Origin: Lantana camara
Taxonomy: Eukaryota > Streptophyta > Magnoliopsida > Lamiales > Verbenaceae
Reading direction: 5' to 3'
NCBI GenBank assembly: GCA_037501455.1
Contig: CM074858.1
Coordinates: 41,847,001 to 41,911,000 of the forward strand
Length of the DNA: 64,000 bases
Shown: positions 23,974 through 36,370 of the stretch, one piece after another
Position numbering within the stretch: position 1 is the first letter of the stretch
Layout of the letters: each line of letters starts with the position of its first letter
Notes under the pieces: model-generated
What the model saw: the letters and a program-made list of their open reading frames with translations, nothing else
The model's database searches: none
What the model was told of the DNA's origin: nothing
Translations under genes and position numbers: made by a program

Positions 23974-26720
23974 AATCTCCCACTTGTCAGTAAAAGCCAT
24001 TTAGGTACTTTGAGTCCTATCTTCTCAAGATGTACTTTGAGAGCCTATTGACTTTGGGCGTTTCCAAAGTGGATCTGCTAAGTTCTCTGCTGATGTAACC
24101 CTCTTATTTACACATCTCTAAGGAAACACTTTTCCTTATAAAGTGATTCGTAATCACGTGTTCAGTCTCTTGGTGAGGTCTTGGTTCTCTTACTTGAGCA
24201 ACCACCCATTTAATCATACAATATGATAATGGAGTTGTTTCATGCTGGGAACATCATCTAACAAGTTAGATGGAGTTTCTTACCCAAACATTTAACTTAG
24301 CGGTATTCAATATGACCAAGTTCTCAACTACAATAGTCGAGATTAGCAACGTACGTGCTTGGAACGGTTTCCACACATTGCTTTGCCATTTAGCCAACAA
24401 TTGTATCCTTTCAATGATTCACAGTCATCTATGTTTGATGCAACGATTACATCAAAATATCCTTCGATGATAAGATCTTTGTGGGCTTTATAAAGATATC
24501 CTCATTTCTTCTAAAGTACTTTGAGGGTATATTTTATATTAGTCCAGTGACCTTCTCTAAGGTCTATAAGATTCAGCCCACTACACTTAGTGTTGCGCCA
24601 TATCAAGTCTAGTACATAACTTTGCATACATTATACATCCTTTCACTTAGAGGGGTTTGGGACACACTGACATTCTTGAAGTTATCTTAGGACACATACT
24701 CTTCAAAAGAGATGTTCCATTTGTCCATACTAAACCACTTTAGTACCGCGGTTATGTACTTGATTGTGATAATCCATTTATTCTCTTAGATCTATCTTCT
24801 ACAGATCTTAATACTGAGAATTTAAGATAATCACTAAGATCTTTCATGTCAAATTGTTTCTTAAACAAGATTTTAGTAACTTTCATGTCATCATTCACAT
24901 TCCTAATAAGAAGGATGTCATTTTCTAAAGTACCAAAAGTTGAAGCTTACATCACTAACTTTCATGCGTACACTTAAGACTTATTCGACTATCATGTGAG
25001 CCAAACGATTTGGCTACCTTATGAAATTGAATTGTCTAACTCCTAGAAGCATTTATCAATCTATAGATTGACTTAGGGGTTTGTATACCTTATGTATACT
25101 CCCGCTGAATATGAGATTCATAGAAATACCATATTTTAGTCTCTTTCAATCTCCTATTGAGGAAGACAGTTCTCACATTTATTTATCATATCTCATAGTC
25201 AGAATATGCAGATATGGTAAACATAATCCAACAGGACTTTTGAATTTCAACAGTCAAGAAGGCTATAATACTTTCCATTTACTTGAAGCTCTATGAGCTT
25301 GATCCTATGAGGTGGATCAACCAAGGTCCAAATTTGGTTTGAATATATGGAGTCCATATTAGATTTCAAGGCTTTCTTACACTACTCAGATTCCAAATCT
25401 GATAGTGACTCTACATAAGTAATTCTTATGCTTACTAGGAATGCATTCTGAACGCATTATGAGAGGAACGTTTCACAAGTGTACTTACTCTAAAATTTGG
25501 CTAAGTTTTATCAGATGGGCTCGTTTCTTCTATATGTAGTGTGGGGTACTCATCCTCAAATTTATTTGAGGTCTGCTTGCTTGCCTCTCTTTTCTTATAG
25601 GAACGATTCCTTAAGAAAGGTACATTCTTTGAAACAAACAACTTTGTCCAAGAGAATTGGTTAAACAATATTCTATATTGTCGTGTAAACTTGAACTCAT
25701 TTCAAGCTTATCTCCCACTATCCTCTTCACTTAAGAGGATTTCCCTAAATTCTTGGATAAGAATAATTAGGGAACTATAGAATGCCACATTTCATAGTAC
25801 AATTAAGGAACTGGTTTTGGAAGGTACTAGATTCGGAATCTCTAACTGCATATTCTAGGGGTTTATTCCTAGAATGAATATAAGTCAATAAAGCTTGCTA
25901 TGGAACGAACCATATCCTATTAGGTTTTGTTCCTTCATTCAAAAACACCAAGGTGTTTCAGAACGAGTTTACTGAAAGATAATCCTATTATCTTTAAGAT
26001 GACAAAGGAATTAGTCACTAAGACATTTACCATCTCGATCAGATCGAGTTGTATATGTCTTATGACTACTTTGGTTCCTAACCTCCTTTTGAAATTCTAA
26101 GAATTTCATATAAGTTTCGAATTTTTACTTCACCAAGTACACTCATTCATAATGATTAAACTAATGAATGTTTCTAGTTCTTACATTAAACATTTCAACA
26201 GTCATTAGCATGGATTGAAATCCATTACAATTTGGCACGTTCCATTTTTCACATAAACTGGGTGTTTTGGGAACGTGTCCCTTAAGACAGGATTCACAGG
26301 AAGTTAACTCTCTAGGTCCATTTTTGAAAAATGATCCTAAGATGCCCAACTCACTAATGCTTTCATCTCTTAAATGTGTGCAGTGTGCCTAAGTAATTCG
26401 AAACTTTATCCTCTTACTTACTATCGTTATCTCGTTGTATGTTCAAAAACATTAGTACTTTGAGTTTTGCACAACAGATTATGCAAACTTAACTTAAAAC
26501 TTGAGAATTCTAATCCTATTAGAATTACTAAACGAGGTAACATTTTAGAGTACTCATACTCTTTGCAGTTCTCTTTCAAAGTCCTTATTTGCTACTATAG
26601 AAGAAAATGTCTTATTTGATCTCTAATATCTTTTGGGCGTACCCCTTACATGCCCCTCTATTGGGCTCTTAAGGGTTTCTTCTTCTTTAGGTATAATGCC
26701 AAAGCGATTCATTTTCCCAA
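23974..26720 (-). pseudogene. Degraded copia gag-pol (minus strand)
   Basis: Read right to left, the Ty1/copia order appears: gag remnant (about 26,630-26,700), GAG-pre-integrase (26,161-26,349), integrase region (about 25,000-26,100, not readable in one frame), reverse transcriptase and RNase H. The RT piece near 24,800-24,930 still reads DILLI, then KKQFDMKDL, as in copia RT. RNase H pieces near 24,080-24,470 include SLKGYNCWLNGKA and, near the 3' end, ENLADPLWK. Stops and frame changes are frequent, so it is dead. The 5' LTR is not found; the element seems truncated at about 26.7 kb. Confidence 0.75.
26161..26349 (-). pseudogene. Copia GAG-pre-integrase domain fragment
   Basis: A 62-codon open stretch with LGSF..., CESCLKGHVPKTP: the cysteine pair and KxPF-like motif typical of the domain just before copia integrase. 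It fixes the minus-strand orientation. Confidence 0.7.
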
Positions 26721-27497
26721 ACAAACATATTAAAGACATTAATAACAATTTATCAAATTTAAATAGTTTGACATCAGTCTTACAATTTTATTATTATTTC
26801 TTTTCATATATATACATTAAGCATGAGTTCGTTTCAAGACCTGAGCCAAAACCAGCCATAATATATTCAGGCCAACCTATAATTTCTAAAATTAAACCAA
26901 CTATATTTTTGGTTTATTAGCAAATCCTGATTATAATTGTAAAGGTAAATCAAATCAGACAATATTCAAAATTAGAGCCTTAAAATTAAAATTAATAACG
27001 TCCGAATAAAATTTTGAATATTTAAATAGATTGAATTACTTACGGAAGTTGGTATACGAAAATACGGGAATTTCTGGCCAAACGAAATGGTAGGAGTTCA
27101 CTTTGACAGGTTTCGGGAAAGACTCTGTTGCTCTATTTGTGTAGTGCGGTTCAAAGTTTTGGCAGAATATTAACCTACTAGCTAAAGTAATAATCAAATA
27201 AAATATGTAGCGAGAGAGGGAGGGAAGCTTACCACTTGTTAGCTAATGAAATTGAGTAAGCAATTTTTTTGGCATGACTCATTAGAAGGAGGAACAATTA
27301 TCCCTTTGCCATTAAATTTCTTTTACGCAGGAGTATGTATACAATGTAATGTTATTATTATAATAATTATTATTTTATTAATAAACGTATCTATTTTAAA
27401 GTTTTGAAAACATTTGGGCCGAAAACTTGTTCATTGAAATATAAATATCTGGGTGTATGTAAGATTAGTATTAACATAATTTAAAACTACACACACA

Positions 27498-27550
<53 letters not shown>

Positions 27551-27701
27551 CTTTTTTCCTAAATATAATTGGATCAAGTGATATTATAAATTTAAACAAA
27601 TAAATTACGTCGTAGATATGTCACGTAATATGTATGCATGTTATGATATGATATTTTCCTAATTTATCTCTTCTTAGTTTTCTGAATATTAGGGCGTCAC
27701 A
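26721..27701 (-). mobile_element. AT-rich segment, probably truncated gypsy LTR (minus)
   Basis: The right edge GGGCGTCACA (27,692-27,701) is the complement of an LTR 5' end of the TGTGACGCCC type, as in families G and I. The left part is very AT-rich and matches nothing else in the window. I could not find its left end or a duplication, so the call is weak. No gene seen. Confidence 0.4.
27489..27546. repeat. AC/TA microsatellite
   Basis: (AC)n at about 27,489-27,500 passes into (TA)n to 27,546. Confidence 0.95.
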
Positions 27702-30100
27702 GTTTTGACCTTTTGGACCCCTTGAATGCGTTCGGGGCATCGAAACGAGTCAGTAGACTCTAAGTTTACCCAATTCTGACGTCGTTAGCCCTTTCTCCCG
27801 ATTGTTTTGTGCGCGAGGACCCGGGATAAAACACCCGGACGCTCATTATACGTGCCAGACCGCGATCAGCTCTCTCTCTCGTTCCTCTCCAGGCGAGAAA
27901 CACACACACCACACACTCAGCACACACTCGTCCCTAACTCGCTCGTTTCTCGACGGAATTCGACGTGTGATTAGTCAAAATTGATCAGCTCGATGAGCCC
28001 GACACGATGATACCAAAATCATGGCCTGAAACCCAATGGTGGCGGAGATATGGTGAGCTACATTTGGTGGGATTTCCACAGCCACCTTCACCGGTAATTC
28101 GCGGCGGCATACGAAGTTGATTTCGGGTGGATAAGGTCTGGGCCTTGTGCGGATTTTCCCAGTGGTTCCTTTGTCGTTGGTGGTGCAACCATCTGACGCC
28201 GGACAGCGGCTCACACGCCGCCTAAAAGTCGCGTGCGGTGGCGCGTGCACTGTAGCAGCCGTGTCCGCCTTGTTCTGGCGGCTTTTCCGGAGGAACTTTG
28301 GTGCTTTCCTATATTTTTTGACCCCCTGAGTCCGATACCGGTGTCGGTTCGAGCAAATAATAGCCATAGGTGGTGGTTTTGGGTGGCGCAGCGGCGGCAG
28401 AAACTTCGACGGCCATTGGGGGCCTTTTTCGGCGATCTTTTGGCTACGGGTCCTTCATGAAAGTTGTTCAGCACGATGAGATCTATCATTCCCCATTCGA
28501 TCGACTCTAGATTACGCCGTTTAGGTGGTGGTCAACGGCGGCACGTGGAGGTCAAACACCGCCCATCTTTCCGGTGACTTTTTCAGGCAATTGAGTTGGG
28601 CATTTCGAAGTTCTCGACGAGACCTTTACAATGGTATGTTCGGATTTAATTTTCGTGGAACGGTTTAAGTTTAATTTCGACTCTTGGCTTCTCGGGTTCC
28701 CGGATTGATTCGTATCAGTTTTTCTTCAATTAAATTCTGTACGTTGCGTAATTTCAGATTCTTGTTGAAGGGTTTTGCTGAGCTTGCTGAGATGTACGTA
28801 TGGATGTTCACGGGGATTTTTTTGGCCACCGGAGATGGTGGTATGGCAGCTGCCGATGGCTGTTCGGCCGGCTCCGGCGACGGCGTTCCGACGCCTTTCG
28901 GTCAGCGGGTTCCTTTCGTCGTGGTGAGTCCAACGCCACTTTCCGTTCATCAATCGGATGTCCGGTTGATTTATTTTGAATTTTTGAAGTTATTGTATTT
29001 TATTCGTTAATGGATTTTAATTGTGCAATTCAATCATGTATGTGCTATTGATTGAAATTATGAGTTGTATGATGTATGAAAATATGTTATGATATATGAT
29101 AAGTTTGATTCTTGATTTATTGAATTTAATTGTCTCGTTTATGTCGCTCCTCGTATACGTTTCTTACTTTTAAGGGGTGTTAGTATAATTTTAGAAACTA
29201 AATTGATTATGAAACCTATGTAATAAATTATGAAAAGATATGTCGTATTTAATTTAAATGAATTGCTTAAGTATGCTCATTGTTAGAATATTCTGAAATA
29301 TGCCAATATGTATTTACGTGTACAATTGTTATGTAAATTGCATTTACCCTTTTGAGACTTGGTGCATGACAGGAATTAAATTCATAATGTCTTGACTTAT
29401 TTTATGAAATTTATATTATGAATTTTTATAAACTAGGCATCTCTTGATATGTAAGATGAACTGTAATATGTTATGAATGACTTAATTGTATAAACGTGAA
29501 TTATATGTTGTCTCTTTTGTGCTCATATGCATGGCCGTACGTCTTTTGTGGTTATTGTTGGAGTCTGATTCTTGTGTTCCGTCTGCTCAGTCGTTCAGGG
29601 GTTCTTCAGGGAGTGTCTGTCAGCAGTTTTGGTTCAGTGGGACTCCTTTGCTCGTGTCTTCCATTCTTGTCGGTGTAAGGTGAGGTTTTAGGACTTTTGT
29701 TTAGTTAAAGCGACCTATAACCCTTTGTGCTCGTTTTCAAGCCTGCATGCGATTATTCTATTATATTTATATAACAGATATGTGTTTATAAGATATGTTT
29801 ATGAATTTTTCATACGATTAAAGGTTTCCGAACTATATATATACGAGCGTATGTGAGCTTGAAATGTTTTGCAACAAGGCTATGCTTCAAACGGTGTGTC
29901 TTCATGCCAGCTAGGGATTAGGATGACACGGAGAGGTACGTTTATATCATATGCTAAGTTCAAGGTAAGGTATGCTCTGATAAGGTACGTAAGTTATGAT
30001 AAGTTTGTATTGTAGGGAGTTATGATATGATATGTTCTGCTCTGATTTGCTGGGCCCTGGAGACGTGGGTAAGGAATGCTCGAGGCGGTGTTGGGCCGTC
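27702..30100 (+). mobile_element. LTR of non-autonomous family F (copy 1, truncated at both ends)
   Basis: It matches 38,700-39,004 and 62,492-62,973 at its start (GTTTTGACCTTTTGGACCCC..., GGACCCGGGATAAAACACCCGG). A GC-rich middle (28,050-28,950) with many CGGCGG/CCGCCG words is related to LTR G on the opposite strand (34,800-35,760). TAAGGTGAGGTTT (about 29,676) and GACCTATAACCC are cassette boxes shared with the other LTRs. The 5' end is cut at the 27,701 junction; the 3' end is cut by the copia at 30,101. Reading frames in the GC-rich part occur on both strands and look like chance. Confidence 0.7.
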
Positions 30101-30984
30101 TGTTAGGAATAGTGCCCAAGAAAGCTGATTGTATATCCACTTTGTGCTTTTCCTTATTGTAATCACATATAATCTTTGAATGAAATAGCGAATTGAGGCA
30201 ACACTTCTTTATATGCTCTTGTTTGGTATGCATTTACTTTATCTGTGCATGTATGAGAACTCCCCTAATCCTGATGACTTTAGGACTCTACCATTTAGGT
30301 GAAATGGTTCATGAAACGAGCCCTATATCACATAAGTCATGATTAGTAAAATACTCCAAGCCGATGAGTCCTACCAACAGTGGGGGTGTCAACCTGACTC
30401 GTCTAAGGCTTGCTTGTGGGATCACGCCCTTAAAAAGGACCACCTTGTTTCATAGAGGTGCAAAGTGTATAGTTGATACGTGCGTGATACATGAGGGTGC
30501 TTACTTTAATAAGTAAGTTCACTGAGGTGCCCCGTGTGAGAGGATTCCTAAATGGGAAAGGAAGTTTCTATTTCAGGAAATGGAAACTTCCAGATTAGGA
30601 AATATCTCACGAGTCATTGATGTGATTAATTGATCCTTAGACTTGAGGTTCCTTGTCACTTTATGAGTTAACTCTGTAGTCTTAGGTATAAGCTTTAAAG
30701 TGTGTCGCCTTAGACAACTGATTCAAGGCTTATGCTGGGGCTGCACAAGTGATTCATGAAAGTGAATGAGAATCAAGAAAGGACCTACACTTGCATTTGC
30801 AAGGTGATCTCTTATTGTGTAAGTCATTCATATGCCATATGGAGTCCTTGGCCAAGGCAGTAGATCAAGACATCAAGAAAAGGGTTTCTTGGATTGAGAT
30901 CAAATGGATATGAAATGCACTTAGCTTTAAGACCTGATTATTAGGGTTCTGATTATTCCCTTACCCTAGATCTTGGTTGAGAGA

Positions 30985-32255
30985 CACTACAAGAAATTCG
31001 CCGAAATCCGACGGAAAATTCCGAGGGAAACAGGCCGTCGGAATTCCCTGACGGAATTTGTTTTTTTTTTAAAAAATAAAAATTAAATAAATTCGACGGA
31101 AATTCCCTCGGAATTCCATCGGATTTTTTTAAAAATAAAATTTAAAAATAATATTAAATAATTCCAACGGAATTCCGATGGGATTCCCGTCGGTTTTTTT
31201 AAATATAAATTATAAAAATAGAAATTAAATAATTCCGACGGGCATTCCGTCGGAATTCCGTCGGATTTTTTAAAAATAAAAATTAAAAATAATATTAAAT
31301 AATTCCGACGGAACTTTCCGTCGGAATTCCGTCGGATTTTTTAAAAATAAAAATTAAAAATAATATTAAATAATTCCGACGGAACTTTCCATCAGAATTC
31401 CGTCGGATTTTTTAAAAATAAAAATTAAAAATAATATTAAATAATTCCGACGGAACTCCGTCGGATTTTTTAAAAATAAAAATTAAAAATAATATTAAAT
31501 AATTCCGACGGAATTTTCCGTCGGAATTCCATCGGATTTTTTAAAAATAAAAATTAAAAATAATATTAAATAATTCCGACGGGATTTCCGTCGGAATTCC
31601 GTCGGTTTTATCTATGCTTAAATTGAATTCTTATGACGTATTATAATATTTGTAGTTATAATTAATATTTTCTTAGAACTCAATTTTAAATATAGTCTAC
31701 AAAATTTATGATTTTATTATTTCAAATGATATATAAATATTTGTATCAAACTAAACCAATGAATTGATCTAGCTCAACTGGTTTACCTTGGTTTCCATAA
31801 GGTCTTACTACCACAACGTCGGGTGTTCGAATCCCCAGGGGCGCATTAAGTTTTTATTTTTCCAGTAAATTCCGACGGAATTCCGAGGGAAATTCCGTCG
31901 GAAATAATTAATTAAAATTTTTTTTTCCAGTAAATTCCGACGGAATTCCGAGGGAAATTCCGTCGGAAATAATTAATTAAAATTTTTTTTCCAGTAAATT
32001 CCGACGGAATTCCGAGGGAAATTCCGTCGGAAATAATTAATTAAAAATTTTTTTTAAAGCAAATTCCGACGGAATTTCCCTCGGAATTTTTTAAATTTAA
32101 TTTTTTTTTTTATGATTTTTGTCCCTCGGAATTCCGTCGGTTTTCCGTCGGTTTTGAATTCCGAGGGAGGGTTTTCCTATGGCATGTGTCCCGTCGGAAT
32201 TCCGTCGGAATTCCCTCGGAATTTTCCGTCGGAATTTGCAGGATTTCTTGTAGTG
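30985..32255. mobile_element. Non-autonomous CACTA (En/Spm-type) transposon
   Basis: Terminal inverted repeats CACTACAAGAAAT (left) and ATTTCTTGTAGTG (right) are flanked by a 3-bp duplication AGA (30,982-30,984 and 32,256-32,258), as expected for CACTA elements. It has no transposase. The body is built of CCGACGG/CCGTCGG subterminal motifs: on the left about eight units with a 60-75-bp period joined by AT-rich spacers, on the right three near-identical units of about 63 bp (31,866-32,060). Such repeated motifs are typical transposase-binding sites in CACTA elements. Confidence 0.93.
31768..31845 (+). other. tRNA-like segment with A and B boxes inside the CACTA element
   Basis: TAGCTCAACTGG (31,770-31,781) resembles a Pol III A box and GGTGTTCGAATCC (from 31,822) a B box, at tRNA-like spacing, followed by CCAGGGGCGCA. 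It looks like the head of a tRNA-derived SINE or a captured tRNA fragment; I do not see a clean cloverleaf, so it is not a functional tRNA. Confidence 0.55.
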
Positions 32256-33310
32256 AGATAGTAAGTAGGAGGATTGTATCTCACATGAATCAATGACTTA
32301 AAGGTTCTGTCGAATCTGAACATTCCAATTCAGCTAGGGGTTAAACACCTGTTGCTAGACTATGGTCGTTTAATCTGTGGACCGATTAATTAATTAGTGA
32401 ATTAATTAATTGGGGTCACTGCTAATTGAATTGAGAACCTAGAGGGTCACACACAACAACTTGGTTACATGAGTTGAGGCTTTAAAATGATTAAACGAGT
32501 TAATATGCCAAAGGGTTCCACACGTGTGAAACCACCGTGTGGGTCACGTGCGTGACACGTGTCCTTCATGGACACGTGTGCATGTGCGTGAATATTTATT
32601 TGGTGATTAAATAATTAATGTGTTAATTATTTAATAGACTTTGGTTTAATTTTGAATTAAAAAGAAAGTCTTATTTTGGAGAAAAATAATCTAGTTAATT
32701 AACTACGAATTAATTAATTAGATAAAATAAGTTATTTATTTTAAATAAATAAAGTATAAAATTATCCAAAAATAGTTTGGATATTTTTAGCTCTCTTGAA
32801 AGTTGATTTGAATTTGAATTCAAAGTCAAAGTCAAAATTACTTGATGATCAAGTAATAGGAGAGAGGGACCCAAATCCTTAGCCCATAAGGACTAGGATT
32901 TTCGGTCCTCCCCTTCCTATATATAGAGGAGCTCGAGCTCCCCTTAGAGCTAATCGAGAATTATTTTGGTTCATATGTTGAACACCATCCTTTCTCCAAG
33001 ATAAACAAAACCCTAGGTTAAGCCTAAACACTAACTAGAGAACTAGCATCCTTACTAGTTAGATTGTAGTCAAGTTGGTGGACTATCTCTAGAGAGCTTC
33101 AAATTAGAAGTTTGAAGATTCGAGATTACCTTGGAGAGGGGATCAAGTAGCGAGACGAGCGTTCTTGGGTGGCTTGAAACGCTTCAAGAAAGACAATTAA
33201 GAAAGTAAGTTTCTAATCCCTACGAATTTGGTTACACGATTGCGAGTCCTAGATTCTTTTGTTGGAAAAATTTTAAATTTCCGCTGCTTTCTGATTCGTG
33301 TTTTCCAACA

Positions 33311-33785
33311 AGTGGTATCAGAGCCAACCTCGTTAATCGTGTTTCAGATTCGTCTCAATTATACTGAATTTGGTAGAAATTCTTAGTTTTGATGCGATTG
33401 AGTATTTGTAATTGCTTTAGAAAGCCTGAATTACGAAATTGTATTTTTTTCCTGAAAGTTTCTGAAAATTCGTTTTTACAAAATTTAATTTTTTTAAAAC
33501 TATTTTAGATTTGAAACTGTATAAACTGTTTTTGGATTTCTTGGATTGGTTTTGGTTTTGAACGAAAACACAAAACGAAAAGCCTGGATTACGAACACGC
33601 GAAACCCCGTGCGCATGCTTCGCGCGCCGCCGCCCGCATATCCTAGGCGTGCGCAGGCCGTGCGCCTAATCCCTCCCGCAACCGCGCGGGAGGCGTTCCG
33701 GGCGCGCCTAGCCCAGGGCTGCTGACACAGCCCGCCCAGGCTGGGCGAGAATCCCGCAAGGCGTACGGGATTGCTCGCCCAGGCC
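33311..33785 (+). mobile_element. Copia PBS and leader with GC-rich island, truncated
   Basis: TGGTATCAGAGCC (from 33,313) is the tRNA-Met PBS. The leader is AT-rich up to about 33,587, then becomes strongly GC-rich (33,588-33,785) with hyphenated palindromes such as CCTCCCGC...GCGGGAGG and CCCAGGCTGGG. It stops before any gag and joins a B-type LTR fragment. Confidence 0.7.
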
Positions 33786-33925
33786 TCCCGCCACTTTGCA
33801 TAGAAGGGCCACTTTGGCCTAATTGCATTTTTAACACCTCGTTCCCACTTTGGCCTATTTACCGGAAGGGCCATTCCCAACCAAAGCGTGTTTTATTTTA
33901 AGAAAACGCTGGCGCGTTTTGAAGG
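33786..33925 (+). mobile_element. Short fragment of B-type LTR (palindrome region)
   Basis: It matches element B around 15,318-15,400: CATTTTGGCCT-like words, GAAGGGCCATTCCC, then AAAACGCTGGCGCGTTTTGA. The palindromes are degraded. Confidence 0.6.
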
Positions 33926-36370
33926 GATACCACCTAAGATGTAACACCCGAAGCGCAAAGGTGTCACAATCAAGTTCATGACGAGTTGTAAAGTGCATAA
34001 GTAAGAGCAACTTGATCATATAAACATACAAAGTTGTTGTACGTAGATAACATGCTTGATACAAATAAAGAGTGCATTTAATTCCCTTAAGATCATACTT
34101 TACAACTTCACAACATGTTTGGTACACAAGCTCAAGTCACATTCATAGTTTCATAAATATTACACTTACATCCCCTAAGTTATTTATAAAAGTTTAGAAT
34201 TATTACACATACATCCCCTTAGTCGATTGCTAAACATAATTGTTCGTTTAAAGTGTTTATACAATTATTCAACTAGGAATTAATTACTTACAAGCATGAC
34301 AATTATCAATTTATCGTAATTCATAATATACCATTTTCGAGTAGTAAGAGTAAATCAAGATATTACAATTCTAGCTCCTATCATGCATAAAGTCTCAAGT
34401 TGTTCAAGCATCTTTCATGTATCTCAATTTTATATTTGAAACACAATTTAAAACAAACATAACATTGAGAACGTCTCAAATCCATATAAAGAAATCACAA
34501 CATGTTCGTTCTTCTAAAATATCATTCAAGTTCATTTAGTCACATAAAAGATTAGTTTCTAAACATTACACTAACACCCCTTCATATCTAAACACATAGC
34601 ATAAATTCATCACATCGGGATTCAAATTGTAAATCGAAACATTCATGCATATCACAATCCATTCAATACATGTTTTCGAATATGATTGGAATACATCTTG
34701 ATCAACAAACCAACAATAACCAATTTATTTGCACTTAAAACAATTAATTCAAATAATCACAATTACGCAAAATAATTCGTAACAAATAGATCGAGTGTCC
34801 GATTAATGAACGGAAAGTGGCGTTGAACTCACCACTACGAGACAAACATTTTGACCAGACGCCGCCGGAACGCCACCACTGTAGCTGCCGGAATTTGGCC
34901 GACCGCTGCCAGGCCACCGCCGAAGGTCGTCGGAAAAATCCCAAAAAATCAGTCCTGAATGAAGTCTTCGTGCCCGTTCCGAATCCTCGATCAATTTCTG
35001 GAAATTCCAAGCCGATTGTCCTAGATCTGAAATCTAAGATCACGAAAACCCTAAATCTTCAAACTCAAATTACTTCCAAACCGGTGAACCAAAATACGAT
35101 CCGAAAGAGGCGTTGTCTTACCCATGACGAGTTCTTCGAAAGCCCTAAGGTAGCTCGCCGGAAAAATCCTCGGAGCTAGCGCTGCCGTTACACCGCCGCT
35201 ATGCCGCCGCGATCCGCCGCCAATTAGCCAAATCTAGAGTCGCGTGTTTATAGACTACTAGTTCTCGTCGTTCCGAACAACTTTCGTGAAGAGCCCGAGG
35301 CCAAAAGATGGTCGGAAAAGGCCCCCGTTGGCCGCCGAATATTCTGCCGCTGCCCACGTCGCCGGAACCACCACCTACGGCCAAGATCTGGTGAAATTGA
35401 TGCCGGAAATGAACTCAGGGGGTCGAAAAACCTTGGAAACCATCAAGCCCCATCGAAAACCACCGCCGGAAGCGGTGGAATCGCGCCGCTACAGTAACCC
35501 GCGCCGCTACAGTAACTTTTGGCGGCGCGTGCGGCGCCGTCTTTGTTCCGATGGCCGCACCGCCGACGTCAACCGCTGCGTAGGGAAGTCCTCTTTCTGG
35601 GCATGGGGAGCGTGCACCAAGGAGAGGTCCGAAAACCGGCGCGAAGGCCGACGAAGTGGCGGCGGTCTAACACCTCCGCTGCTGCTACTGAAATCCGACC
35701 CTAACTCCACCACCGTTCGTCTTTAGGCCGTGAAATTAGTACTCTTGCGTCGGTCTCGCCGAGATAATCGAAATGGCCTATTCGTTTGTTGAATTCCGTC
35801 GAGAAACAATCGAGTTATGGGCTCGTAACCGAAGCTGCGCATAGTACCCGCGGGAGAGAGAGAGTGGGAGAGGAGAGAGAGAGAAGAGAGAGAGAGAGAA
35901 AGGAGATTGGGGGAAATGTGTCTTGTACACAAGCTATATACAACCGGGTATCCTTATCGCGTAGCAAAGAGAAATATCGCGTACAATTAATCGTAAATAA
36001 AATTGGTAAAGTTACGAATAAACATTCAAGCTCGAAATAAATTTTATAAATTAAAATGAAATAGAGATTTACCAATTAGAGTTTAATTCAATTTAATTTT
36101 AGAAAGTTTTCGTATAATTTAACGAGACTTCGTAAACACATGATTGATCATTAATCTCAAGGAATTCAAGTAAACCGAAATTAAACAAGTTAAGTAACAT
36201 GATGGATTTAAAATCAACTTAACCATTAATTTTAGAATAATCCGAATGATCACATATTAAATTGGATTTACATTAAATCACATAATTCAAGAACTCTTAA
36301 ATTAAACACACAGAAGTGTAGAGACTTGTTAATATCGTCAGGACGCCCTTCGAGAATACGGGGCGTCACA
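33926..36370 (-). mobile_element. 5' LTR of gypsy family G (minus) with PBS stub
   Basis: The LTR spans 33,940-36,370 (TGTAACACCCG at the left, GGGGCGTCACA at the right on the plus strand). To its left GATACCACCTAAGA is the complement of TCTTAGGTGGTATC, the spacer and first bases of a tRNA-Met PBS; the remaining internal region is lost. The GC-rich middle (34,800-35,760) is related to LTR F copy 1 in inverted orientation, so frames of up to 146 codons there are not convincing. A CT/GA run at about 35,860-35,905 and a tandem GCGCCGCTACAGTAAC pair (35,484-35,518) are present. Confidence 0.75.

Larger units (their letters stand above)
30101..33310 (+). mobile_element. Copia 5' LTR (plus strand) interrupted by a CACTA element
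   Basis: It begins TGTTAGGAATAGTGCCC and ends TTTCCAACA, directly before a PBS. Without the CACTA insertion and one duplication copy it is about 1.93 kb. It matches the minus-strand copia LTR (11,257-23,973) in inverted orientation. A TATATATA motif near 32,920 in CCTATATATAGAGG is a plausible TATA box. Confidence 0.85.

Noticed and set aside
27985..28489. Overlapping frames of 60-130 codons on both strands
   Set aside because: Part of LTR F; the third LTR copy (62,270-62,973) does not preserve them.
31768..31845. A functional tRNA gene
   Set aside because: A- and B-box-like motifs are present but I cannot fold a proper cloverleaf with acceptor stem and anticodon arm.
34817..35726. GC-rich frames of 120 and 146 codons that look like a host gene fragment
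   Set aside because: The stretch lies inside LTR G and is related to the LTR F segment at 28,000-28,960; frames are open on several strands, as expected from GC-rich sequence.
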